Shown here: piece after piece, positions 34,828-45,360 of the stretch
How positions within the stretch are numbered: the first letter of the stretch is position 1
Layout: every line of letters starts with the position of its first letter
DNA from: Ascidia mentula
Lineage: Eukaryota; Chordata; Ascidiacea; Phlebobranchia; Ascidiidae
Assembly: GCA_947561715.1 (NCBI GenBank)
Contig: OX387202.1
Coordinates: 4,601,001 to 4,665,000 of the forward strand
Direction: 5' to 3'
Length of the DNA stretch: 64,000 nt
Notes under the pieces: generated by a model
The model's input: only the letters and a program-made list of their open reading frames with translations
The model's database searches: none
Told to the model about the DNA's origin: nothing
Program-made: the position numbers and the translations under genes

Positions 34828-35205
34828 GTGACTTAGAGGTGTCACTAAATACTAAAAATATTCAGGAACATTACAATTCTGTTGTAGTAATTGCTGTGTG
34901 ATGTAAGTTTGTCAAGAGCAAGTTAGACATCAACATCCAAACATCATCAATCGAACACTAATTTTTAGTGCTACGTTGTACAATTAAAAATATTTAATTT
35001 TTTCTTGATAGTCATTACGCCAACAGTTATTGTATGCTTTTTGTGACGATTTTCTTGTGTTGTTGTGAATTCTTCTGTTTGTAATTGTACGCATTGCTAA
35101 GCGTTTAGTGGGTAAATTAAACCACAAGCTTATGTAAAAACATAAAGAAATACATACTCCGTAATCAGCCAACACACATCAAAATCAATCGTTTTCCGCC
35201 GTGGT
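34828..35205. other. 3' flank of the NLR gene
   Basis: AT-rich, no gene. It is followed directly by a PLE fragment. Confidence 0.4.
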
Positions 35206-35209
35206 TCCG

Positions 35210-35735
35210 CACAGTTTTGTTGACATTACGCTCCTTGGTCTCACATCCCAAAGATCGCGCTGGAGGTGCGCTAGATGCCAGAGGTGTGATATACCGCATC
35301 CCCTGTGGAGAATGTGAGAAGGTATATTGGCGAGACGGTTCGCGCCCGACGACAAGATTAAAGGAGCATCAACGGTATGTCGTCAAGCTCAAGAAGATTA
35401 CAGGGACGACACTGTCGCAACACGTGGTAGAAACAGGAAGTAGAGTTAATTTTGAAGATACAATAATTTTTGGACAGGGAAGATGGCAGGTATAAGAGAA
35501 TGTTTATGAAACCGTTCTGTGGTCCCTGGTAACTCGTTCCTTGTTGGCGCAATAATTTTTTGTGTTCACCTCCCCGATTTTTTAGCTTTGTCGCCCTTTC
35601 TTCGCTCTTTTTCGCCCTTTTTACTCGTGACTATTTATCGCCGTGTTAGTGTTTCAATTCATTTGTTCTGATGAAGGTCTGTTGAATAACGACCGAAACG
35701 TCGCCCATACAAGTTTTTTTTTGCCAGGCGATCTT
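35210..35735 (+). mobile_element. Penelope-like element 3' fragment (GIY-YIG plus tail)
   Basis: The frame 35217-35495 carries a worn GIY-YIG domain (YRIPCGECEKVY, then RLKEHQR and SQHVVETG). The glycine-rich part of the core is mutated and the C-terminus is frame-shifted. A hammerhead (35668-35702) and the terminus tgccagg (35722) follow. It is the same subfamily as 39640-40380 and 5'-truncated as usual for these elements. Confidence 0.75.
35668..35702 (+). ncRNA. PLE hammerhead ribozyme motif
   Basis: CTGATGA, AGGTC, loop tgttgaataac, GACC and GAAACGTC are all canonical. Confidence 0.75.
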
Positions 35736-35739
35736 TAAA

Positions 35740-36251
35740 TTATTAAATAAGAAAGTCTTTCAGTGAAGACATGTTCCGTTCCTTCCACACGCGTAAACAA
35801 CCCCCGTTGACCTCTTGAGAAATGCCTTTGCGCTTTAGCCTGCTGAAAAAGGCCCTTTTCTGTGGTAAACAACGCAAGTTTAACTTTGCGACGTTGTCGA
35901 GAAACTCTTACGGTAAAACACCATTGAATTCGAATGATTTCAAAAACTTGGCGTAGTTCACATTCGGCGCAGTTTAATTTCTCGCATCGAGAAAAGTAAA
36001 TCGCTTGGTTTGAACACAAAAGTCGTTGGCTTTCTTTGCAACGAAAGTGATATTATATATTCTTGCAAAGATCGAATGAACCTTTTTCGCGACCTTGGAA
36101 TATCGTAGCGAGCCGAATTGTATCCAATCACGGGAATGTTTTGCAGATAATATAGAAAATCGTTTCGCAACCATTCATGTGGATGTTCGCCCTGTCCGGG
36201 GTCACCGAGTGCGCCTGTTTTACTTTGGCTTCTAGCAGGGGAAACAACCAA
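35740..36251 (-). pseudogene. Polinton/Maverick-type DNA polymerase B fragment, decayed
   Basis: On the minus strand, three frames in succession carry pieces of a protein-primed type B polymerase exonuclease region: VIGYNSARYDI (about 36120-36150), then RFTFLDARN (about 35975-36000), then a region around 35770-35900 with the LKRKGIS and VWKERNM spacing seen in such polymerases. Frameshifts between them exclude a working enzyme. I see no integrase, packaging ATPase or capsid gene nearby, so it is an isolated fragment of a large DNA transposon or related virus. Confidence 0.6.
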
Positions 36252-38883
36252 TCAAAGCGCATATCAGTCGGGTCGCTTTAACTTGTATTCGACCCAGTTA
36301 ATTATTGAACCTGTCTATCAACTTTGTTCATTTCAAAGCCTTCAAATAACTCAAATAAATCAAAGAAACCGAGCTTCTCGAGCAGCTGCGATGTTTTATT
36401 TGAGCGCGCCACAGAATATGCGGTTGACCGGCGTTTCACGGAATGCAGTCATGTGTGCAGCTCGCAAGCATTTTTAGTAATGTAATAGGTGATTTTGAAG
36501 TCCTGCGACAAATTCAATTTCATCATTCAAATGTAGTAATTATGGGAAATCCGGAATACCTGAAGTCGCTCACGTGTAACGTATCCGCGGACACCGGTTT
36601 GTTTTTTTGATAATAAGGCTTTGGACAGCCAAGAATGTTTAAAGCGTCATTGTATTGCCCATATGCGGAAAACATATTGTCATATTGCAATGTCGACTTA
36701 ACCTAAAATAAAGCGACAAAATATTGGAGCTGCAGAGAAAACGCGCGCAGATGGGTTTACAGAACACATTATCTCAATCAGCTTGTGCATTAAACGTCGG
36801 AAATACAACAGTAGACTGGTAAAAAAATGTCAAAATCTTTGACTTGAGGGGCGACGCGGGGCATAATTAACGCCCATCTGCGATTGAGTATTACGAGTGA
36901 AAGGATAATCAAGCCTGGTATTGAGTGAAACATACATATAGCCCGAGAAAAAAACAGACTCGCAGAAACCATCTGCACAGCTCTCGACAAAACATCATGA
37001 CGTATTTATTTTGAGCCATCGTGATATCATTAAAATCATGACGCGATTTAGACTTCGTCTGAATCATGCAGGAAGCAGTTTAACTGCCATTAAAAAAGAA
37101 TTGGGTTTGCAATGGCCGAGATCAAACAAGCGTAGGTACGCCGAGAGAGAAAAAAAAACAACTCGATGGAATAAAATAGTGTCTCACTCTTTCTCCGCTC
37201 TCTTTCCGGTTTAGTGAGAACTGTATCGTACACGCAATCAAGACCGGAAAACAGAGAGTATCTGTGGGTTTCTCCCTAAGACATTTCGCCAAAATAACTT
37301 AGCGGTAGGTCCACCTTCGGGTCTGCCACGACAAAAAAACGAAGCGATTAAAACGAAAAAAACTATAAAATCTGTGCTCTGCGACACGCCGCTGTGGCAG
37401 CAAGAGAAGCGACGAGAGAATGCACTAAAGGTGTTAGTAGCCAAAACGCAAAAGGTGGAGGGAGCATGGGCAGTGACGTGGATCTGCGTTAAGGCGATAA
37501 CGCACACAAAATACAGAAACAGTGACGGAAAAAATAGGACAAAAAGGGTGGAAAATCCCAAAAATGGTCATTTTGTGCGGGGCAAAATCATAGGCTGAAT
37601 GTTTATTGACGCCCTGAGGTTGTTAAGCCATTTATTTTCACAAATATCTAAAAGGACCATGGAAGGTTCTTGGAGGAAAATTACCGTAAAACAACGTGCA
37701 ATGTCTGGTTTCTTTTTAAATATGATGGGGTGTTTATTCTGATAGTGTTTTGCTGATAGTGTTTTGCAAAGGCTGATTCCTGCAGTTAAATTTCTGCCCT
37801 TTTTTTTCTATTTAAGATGCATACATAGGGGAAGGAAAGAGTACACCGTCCTGTCTCATATTCTGAATGAGAATCTCAGACACAGAAGGAAGTCTCTGAG
37901 ATTCTCTCATCTGTCACCGTTATACTACTGAGGTTGTAATGCAATAGTGCTTGGCTATTTATGGTAAGTCAAGATCGTTGCAAGTCAAACCAAACCTGCA
38001 TTAGAGAGACCTATGTCGAAAACCTGTCTGCATTTTACTCTGAAATGACTTCCATTTCTGTTTATTAAGCATTTTGTAATTAGTACAGCAACCACTGCTA
38101 ACTTGTACCAATATATTTTCTCTAAACTTGTCGGTAAATTCTTGCCTAATCTTTTCTACAATCACGTGGTTTATGAACTGCTAGTGACGTACACGCACGC
38201 GATAAGAGGTTAAGAATATATTTTGCTGTTGTAATTCTGTGGTATTAAAGTTTTGCTGTTGTTGTTTCAGGTTTCTAGACTGCAGGTAATCATGCATCTT
38301 ATAATTGCAAACAATGTGCAAATACAATTTGAAAAGTCCTCGTTATTAAAAGTGATGAAATTTGTTACAATTCACCCAATTTAATAATATATAATGGTAT
38401 ATTTGACCTTACGGGAGTTTTGTAAATTAAGCCCCTGTTTGAATTGTCTATTTCGTCTTACCTTAGCTTGCATATACGTATTCTGCATTAATGGCTTTAT
38501 AATTACGACAGAAAGAATTATGAAAGATAATAAGGAAACAAAGGATGAAGGAGTAATTACTATGACGAAATTGCAACGGTTGTGTTGCGAAATTTCTGTT
38601 GGCGATTAAACCTGATAAACAAAGAAGTTGAGTTAATCTTAACCACGTGAATGATTGTTTTGAAATTTGTGAGTGATTATACTTAAACTATGTAGAACTG
38701 CAGATGTTTTTTTTTTGTTCTAACACCTACGCAACGTTAAGCTCTCAGTACCAGGTGAAGTTGATTTGCAATGCATTCAGATTTAGGACAATCAGATACG
38801 ACACCCAACAAAGTTTTTGAGATAAGGGTTTGTTGAAAAATGTGAATTGACATGCAAAATATGTTACCTTATCAAAACTTCGA
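36252..38883. other. Spacer with no recognised gene
   Basis: Short frames (for example 37011-37214 plus, 37238-37561 minus) show no domain. A segment at about 38517-38590 resembles 39499-39565 (both start atgaaagataa and include tgaaattgcaac or tgaaattacaac), flanking the foldback element. Confidence 0.4.
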
Positions 38884-39466
38884 GATTTGTTTGTAAAAAT
38901 TACTTTCATTGATGTGGACATCAGTCACAATAATCTGTTTCGTCCTACAAGTACTCATCAGTGCCGTAGTGAACAGTCGCCCTGATGAGACTTTATAGGT
39001 CAAACAGTGAGTACACCTGCCCGTATCTCTCAATGATATGTTCATAGTTTGTACATTATTAAAAACCGCCGTAATAACACGTTTGATCTGTGTATTTCGC
39101 GTGTCATAAACCGTGGTATCAGATTGCTTATTACCGCGTACCTTGCGTTGCGTGTTTGAATTTCTGCGGAAAGTATAAAGAAGGCTTGCCGCATGGTAGG
39201 CTTAACGTCGAATATTAATGACTTTTTAATGGCTTTAGAATTAGACACGCAACGCATGGTACGCGGAAGTGAGCAAGCTGATACCACGGTTTATGACGCG
39301 CGAAATACACATATCATTGAGAGATACGGGCAGTTGCACTCACTGTTTGACCTATAAAGTCTCATCAGGGCGACTGTTCACTACCGCACTGATGAGTACC
39401 TGTAGGACGAAACAGATTATTGTGACTGATGTGCACCTGAATGAAAGTAATTTTTACAAACAAATC
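38884..39466. mobile_element. Foldback element made of hammerhead-like motifs
   Basis: The two halves are inverted copies. The outer arms begin gatttgtttgtaaaaatta and end with its reverse complement, with further inverted matches such as ataaaccgtggtatca inside. Each arm contains two hammerhead-like cores in opposite directions: 38955-38961 (minus) and 38982-38988 (plus) on the left, 39362-39368 (minus) and 39389-39395 (plus, with GAAAC at 39409-39413) on the right. No coding capacity. Confidence 0.75.
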
Positions 39467-39682
39467 ACAAAGGCTTTTAGAATAAGGTAGAGGAAGTTAT
39501 GAAAGATAACAAACAAGCAATGGAGAGAGCAGCAATTGATCTGGTGAAATTACAACCGCTGAGTTGCATCAGGATTTGTTGTCGAAAGTTCTTGACCTAT
39601 AAACAGTTTGTTGCTGATGCTGCCAGGCATATTACTTGGTAATGTAAGGCTCTTCTGGCAAAAAAGAAAAACTAGTTCGGAC

Positions 39683-39717
39683 GACGTTTCGGTCGTTATT
39701 CAACTGACCTTCATCAG
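39683..39717 (-). ncRNA. PLE hammerhead ribozyme motif
   Basis: The minus strand reads CTGATGA, AGGTC, loop, GACC and GAAACGTC. Canonical; inverted partner of 40684-40718. Confidence 0.75.
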
Positions 39718-39799
39718 GACAAATGAAGTACAGCGCATAACACGACGATAAATAGTCAGGAGTGATAAAGCAAAAAAGGGCGAAAGAAGCACGAAAAAG

Positions 39800-40345
39800 C
39801 TAAAAGAGCGCGAAAAAACGTGGATGACGGCATAAAGAATTCACAACGCGCACCAACAAGGAAAGACACCGGGGTCTAACGCACAGCGCCCTGAGGTACT
39901 GACATGAGGTTTGATCAGGGGGCGTGTCGCGCAGACCGTTTATCAAATTACGATAAACAGGAGGAAAAAAGGTTTCCCTCTTATCATTTAGGCCAGATTC
40001 ATGTGATTTTATATGCAAAGACTCGATAAACGTTCTCTTATGCCTATCATCCTCCCTGTCTAGAATTATTGTATCTTTGAAATTAACTGCGTGTCCTGTT
40101 TCTGCCACATGTTGGGACAGAGCCGTCCCTGCAACCTTCTTGGGTTTTCCGAGTTCCCGTTGATGCTCCTTTAACCGTGTTCGTAAGGCGCGACCCGTCT
40201 CACCAATGTACACCTTCTCACACTCTCCATAGGGAATGCGGTATATTACCCATCTAGCATCTAGCGCACCTCCAGCGCGTTCTTTGGGATGCAATACCAA
40301 GGAGCGTAGTGTAACAGCTGGACGCTCGTCCAGCAGTCTCTTCAA
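39800..40345 (-). pseudogene. PLE GIY-YIG endonuclease fragment
   Basis: 181 codons. YRIPYGECEKVYIGETG and RTRLKEHQRE form the GIY-YIG core, then SQHVAETGHAV, FIESLHIKSHES and LNDKRETFFPPVY. The first Cys of the canonical CxxC is Tyr (PYGEC). The real domain ends near NLING; the rest runs into tail sequence. The RT part is missing (5' truncation), so it is a dead fragment. Confidence 0.75.
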
Positions 40346-40683
40346 TGTCTCTAAAAAAGTCCTGGAAAATATGGCAAAACAACCACACCCGTGGTGGGAA
40401 TTTTGTTGTACTTAGGCAGGAATGCTAGATTTCGGCGCAGAAAGGAGCTTGGGTTTGATAAACGGTCTGCGCGACACGCCCCCTGATTAAACCTCATGTC
40501 AGTACCTCAGGTCGCTGTGCGTTAGACCTCGGTATCGCTCCCTGTTGATGCGCGTTGTAAATTCTTTATGCCCGCATCCACGTTTTTTCGCGCTCTTTTA
40601 GCTTTTTCGTGCTTCTTTCGCCCTTTTTTGCTTTTTTACTCCTGACTATTTATCGTCGTGTTATGCGCTGTACTTCATTTGTC

Positions 40684-40718
40684 CTGATGAAGGTCAGTTG
40701 AATAACGACCGAAACGTC
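40684..40718 (+). ncRNA. PLE hammerhead ribozyme motif
   Basis: CTGATGA, AGGTC, loop agttgaataac, GACC and GAAACGTC are canonical. Confidence 0.75.
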
Positions 40719-40837
40719 TTTCGAACTCGTTTTTCTTTTTTGCCAGAAGAGCCTTACATTACCAAGTTCTTTACTTATTTCAACATTAAGATTTGTTCGT
40801 AAAACATGAAGTTCATTCATGTGCTAAGAGCTATAAT

Positions 40838-41010
40838 AATCATTGATAGCTCCAGACAGGTGTACACACGGTTTCTATAAAATAGATCAGTAAGGATGTT
40901 AACTGTGGGTCAATGCGTTAGATTTCGCACTACCAGGGTCACAGATTTCCAGTTGGTGGAACCCTTCGGTCAACTTCGATCCGTTGTGTGGCAAACATGG
41001 CATCTAACAA
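40838..41010 (-). mobile_element. Degenerate hammerhead-containing short element
   Basis: The reverse complement shares gatcgaagttgaccgaaag with the element at 27825 and ends gtgtacacctgtctggagc, as in the hammerhead helix III and cleavage region. The core is shortened (ctgatctattttatag, then aaac). Confidence 0.55.
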
Positions 41011-41064
41011 CAGAAACGAACAAAGTTAACACAAAATTTTTTTCCAGGAAAACTTGTTAGAGAA

Positions 41065-44000
41065 ATGCAGTTTTCACTTGTTTCAATTGCTGTCTTGTTT
41101 CTTTTCATCATTCAAACCATATCTGTTAAAGGTAAGTGTAACATGGCAACGAGGACCCCAGAGGTCGTTTATAGCAAACAAAAATTGGAATTTGCGACAA
41201 TCTGTGCAGTCATTCGCACAGCATATTTATAAGAAACGAGTGACGTATTTTCAGTTACATGCGATACGAAGTTCTCGGATCTGAAACATTCAATAACTAG
41301 GATGATTTGTCCATCAAATTGTTTGGGGAAGGATCAGGAGTTGTGTGGAAGCAGGATTTATTCTAAGGGGCCAATTTGTCTGGCTGCTATACAAGATCAA
41401 CATATTGACAGTAAGTCCACTATTTAACTAAAAATATTAACACATTTTAGATTGGTTCTTGCCACTTTTCCAATAAAAATCTCAAATTAAATAAATTGTT
41501 CCAATTAATTCTACGATGATTGTTTTGATTTCCGCAAAGAAACACGATCAAATGAAGTACGTCAAATAATGTAACTTTGCAGACTCTGGTGGTGTTGTTA
41601 CCGTTTACAAAGCAAACGGAAAGAAGAAATACAACGGTGGTGAGAGAAATGGCGTGTCCAGTAACTCGTGTGGACCAAGCAATGTTTCTTATTCCTTTAA
41701 AAGTAAGTTATTACAGTACGGATAACGAAACGAAAACCTATAGCGTTAAAAAAAGGATTTTGTGAATGTGCATCGCAATATGGGCCAGTTCATTTACAGA
41801 AAAACAGATTATTTAATGGTAAACAGTTTATTATTAATGAACAGTTCACTTAAAGGATAAACAGTACATTTATTGATTAACAGTTCATTTAATGATAAAC
41901 AGTTCATTTAACAATAAACAGTTCATTTCACAATAAACAGTTCATTTGACATGATAAGCAAAGTGGAGCCAATAATATAAATTGCGTAAGCTGCAGGCAG
42001 ATGGCCACTGTTTCGACCTAAAAAGTCTCATCATTGCAGCTGGTGTGACTAACAGACGACTTTTCTGACCAAACGGCCACTGATGAGAGATTTTAGGTCG
42101 AAATAGTGGCCATCTGTCTGCAGCTTACACAGTACATTTTATAATAATAAAGATAAACTTGAACTTCTCCAACCGCGACATTTTAGTGACTTGCACAACT
42201 ACTGGAAAGGCGGAAACGGAAGTGACGCAAGTTGCTTGCCCTCCTAAATGCAAAACGTCACCAGTTTATCCATACGGGAAGGATTTCTATCACAACAACT
42301 CATCTGTCTGTGGAGCTGCATTAAGAGTCGGAATTATCACAGGTAAGAAATCAAGCTATGTAGGCTATTATATTGTGATGTAATTAAATATTTGTTTTGA
42401 AAGAAAACTTAATAAAACCAGGTGAATAAACCTGGATTCATTTTGCTTCAGATGGAAATGTTGATGTAACATTTTACCAGAAATCTAATGATGAAAATCT
42501 GGTCCAAGCTTTTACTTTTCTCGGTGAGTTTTCATTTAATGCTTAAGTTGGAAACGCTTCAAAATGCAATCAACATTTGGAAGTAACTGGTTTGCATTTT
42601 CCCCAATTTTCAAATTTTTAGATGACATAAACGAATGTGATTTTGGACATCGATGTGAGAATAATGCAACCTGTGTTGATGGAATCATGGAATATTTCTG
42701 TGTTTGTTCCGACGGATACATGGGAAAATTCTGCGAAGGTAAAAAACACACTAATTTGTACAATCTGTACACTTAAGTGGACTATAAGAAATAAATTTGT
42801 AACGAAATTTAATGAGATGTATATAAAAATTATGCTGTCATTCAGAAAAAGTATATTGCTGGTCACAAAAACTTTCAGAAGGCCGTATCGTAGGAACAGA
42901 TACAATTTGCGTGGACGGATGGCTGGTAAGTCTCATAATAGATGGAAAATGTCAGTTTGTTCATATGTTAGTGAAATACCAGGTTTTCCAGAGAAGAGTT
43001 GATTCCACAGAAAGTTTTAATCGTACTTGGATCGAATACAAAAGCGGGTTCGGAAGTTTGTCGTCTAGTTTCTGGTGGGGTGGGTGCATATTTATTATGG
43101 GTGTTTATGAAATAATGTTAAAATAAACAGGTAAAAAGGTATTGGTTTTATTTTGTTTACCACATTTTTCCCCATCGAGGTCATGTTGGTAACTCTTATT
43201 TATTAATATGGCATTCAACATTGTTTCAAAATGTCCTTCCTTAGTGTTCAGCGCAAATCACGAGTATTTCGTATATTTTTATTTTTTGCGAGCGAAGGCT
43301 GTTGTGAGGCCTGTCGCGATGTGTAACGTATCAAATTCTGATAGGCTGACGAATCGTTTTAAAATAATCCACACCTCAAGCCAATCAATAAGATTGGTTG
43401 CACGCGTGTGATAATATTTCAATGGTTGTGTGCTTCGTGTTTAGGAAAGGGCATTGCGTGGGAAATATTGCAATTATTAATATATTAAACAAATCTGCAT
43501 CTGATAGGTTTGGAAAATATTCACCAGGTGACTTACAACAACAATTGTTCACTTCGAGTAGATTTGTGGGATTTTAATGAAACTCACAAATTTGCTGAAT
43601 ACAAGTAAGAAACTAATGAGAGAACAATTATATCAACAAAATATTTACAAACATTTTTTTTCAAGATCATTTTCGGTTGGTCCAGAAGCTGATAATTATC
43701 GTTTACATGTTGCCGAATATGAGAATGTTTCCACTGCTGTTGATTCCCTCACAAACACAGTCTGGATAAAGGGTCGCCAAAGAGGAAATCACAACACCGT
43801 CGAATTTTCGACATTTGATTCCGACCACGATTTATTGGAGTAAGAAAATTTGTTGGCGTTAAAATTCGTCGACAAATTGAAGTGAAATGTGTAGATTCGT
43901 TTAGGATCGGATTGGTTTAAGTAACAAAAAATGATTTCGTCGGTCAATATTATTTTAACCAAAAGGCAAAATGAGCTATAAACGTGTCCTTTAATTTAAA

Positions 44001-44271
44001 TTGAAACTGATCATGTCTGGTTTACTCCAACATTTGATTTAAATCATGGATGGAGCATTGTTTGATCATGTCTCGTTTAAACCAAAGCATTGTTTTCTCC
44101 AGGCAAAATTGTGCTGCAGAAAGAGGTGGTGGTTGGTGGTTTCAGGTTTGTGGTCTCTCAAATTTAAACGGACCCATTGTACGAAATCCTCCTGAATACA
44201 CTTATCTTCGGTGGGAAATGGATGTTTCCAGAAATCCATGGAAAAGATCAACCATGAAACTTAAATGCTGA
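41065..44271 (+). CDS. Secreted LCCL-LCCL-EGF-fibrinogen-domain protein, copy 1
   Basis: Ten phase-consistent exons: 41065-41131, 41255-41410, 41583-41702, 42187-42342, 42452-42523, 42622-42738, 42846-43079, 43508-43604, 43666-43839, 44103-44271; 453 residues. Signal peptide 1-22 (MQFSLVSIAVLF). LCCL 1 about 23-114 (TCDTKFSDL, ICPSNC, ICLAAI, GGVVTVY). LCCL 2 about 115-190 (VACPPKC, VCGAA). EGF 191-229 (six Cys, DINECDFGHRCENN). Fibrinogen C-terminal domain 230-453 (VFQRRVDS, SLRVDLWDF, FSTFDSDHD and GGGWWFQVCGLSNLNG). Such fibrinogen domains bind glycans or other ligands through a calcium-dependent pocket, so a secreted recognition or clotting-like role is likely (inference). A cag acceptor-like site lies 17 nt before the ATG. 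AATAAA at 44297. Intron 3 carries a minisatellite and a hammerhead hairpin absent from copies 2 and 3. Confidence 0.9.
41815..41958 (+). repeat. Minisatellite in intron 3 of copy 1
   Basis: About seven imperfect copies of an 18-20-bp unit (aataaacagttcatttaac-like). Copies 2 and 3 of the gene have only two to three. Confidence 0.75.
41986..42128. mobile_element. Head-to-head hammerhead hairpin in intron 3 of copy 1
   Basis: Left arm (41986-42049) on the minus strand and right arm (about 42074-42128) on the plus strand are inverted copies of the hammerhead seen at 4680. The right arm keeps CTGATGA (42080-42086), GAAA (42100-42103) and GTC (42116-42118), but its helix I partner is altered. The left arm has lost the first core base. 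Absent from the introns of copies 2 and 3. Confidence 0.7.
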
Positions 44272-45180
44272 TAAAGTTAATGAGATATTACTCCTGAATA
44301 AACTTGTAACACGATGAATGCGATGAATTGACATACATACGTTGTATATGTTTTTTTGAGTTTTTCGTGTACAGAATTTTTATTACGATAATCGAATAGG
44401 GTTGCAGTTAAATTGGACGTTTTCTGTATTTCTTTCTGCATATTGATCATGCAAATATATAAAGTATGCAACAACCAAAGTATGTATGGAGTGTTTGTAT
44501 TCTATAATTTATCCACAACCAATTGACATTGACGTTTTCGTTTTTATTCTTTATTCACTTTTCTTTGGCCACCTCAGTGCTTGCAGACAGACAACTACTC
44601 AGCACACTTACATAATTATAATTACAGAGAACACAGAATATTCTGTCCAAGTGACGGAATTACAAAATGTGGTGGAAAGTCACTCCACGTAAGACCTTGG
44701 TACAACAATTCTAATATTATTCGTACAAAAATATGTACGGATGTTTTACCTTAACATTGCCTATCGGTTTGTCCCAGCATTTACTTATTCAAAATTTCAA
44801 GAAAACATTATCAAGTTTGCCCCTATCTGAAACATTTCAATTTATTTGCATTCACCATGAAACCATCGCGATCAGCTCAATTAATTTAAGATAACTTACC
44901 CAGCTCTTGCTCTAGCTGAACAATGGGCGCACTTTTAATGTCTTTTCCTGCCTAATTCATCATTTAAAGCTTGTGTTGCTTAATTGTAAAGCACAATTTT
45001 GCGAGATGTTGCAGTTGGAAAATTAGAAATTACTGAAACAATCTAAACCAATTATGTATAGAAAATACCGTGAATCATTCCAAATTCGTCGCACGCGGAA
45101 AAATTTAAGAACGACTTCTATGTGGAATCGCGCGCATTGGTACGCAAGATAATAAGAACATTGGGATGTGATCGAAACCA
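44272..45180. other. 3' flank of copy 1
   Basis: No gene; homologous to 52213-52843 and 60267-61190 in the other two units. Confidence 0.5.
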
Positions 45181-45360
45181 ATCTGCCAATCTCTACTGAT
45201 TGGTGCCTAGTTTGGTACCCAACAGATCGACGATTGACCGAAAGGTACCACAAAGTAGAAATCTGTGCGCCAGCTAATCTACCAGCTAGCCCCGTGCCAC
45301 CGCCACCAACTGCACTGATGAGACCATGAAGATCAAATCAGTGTGTACACCTATCTGCCA
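45181..45360 (+). mobile_element. Hammerhead-containing short element, about 172 bp
   Basis: Flanked by an 8-bp direct repeat atctgcca (45181-45188 and 45353-45360). It holds gaccgaaaggtaccacaa (45236-45253) and a degenerate hammerhead starting tgcactgatgagacc (45311). The third tandem unit has a single atctgcca at the equivalent place (about 61197), i.e. an empty site. Confidence 0.75.

Larger units (their letters stand above)
39634..40767. mobile_element. Composite Penelope-like insertion with inverted 3' ends
   Basis: A minus-strand PLE 3' part (about 40380 down to 39640) and a plus-strand PLE 3' end (about 40455-40767) point away from each other. The outer 27 bp at each side (39634-39660 and 40741-40767) are perfect reverse complements. 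They include the element terminus tgccagaag plus 18 bases that vary between elements. Confidence 0.75.

Noticed and set aside
37238..37598. Overlapping frames on both strands
   Set aside because: Low-complexity basic or hydrophobic products with no motif; mutual shadows.
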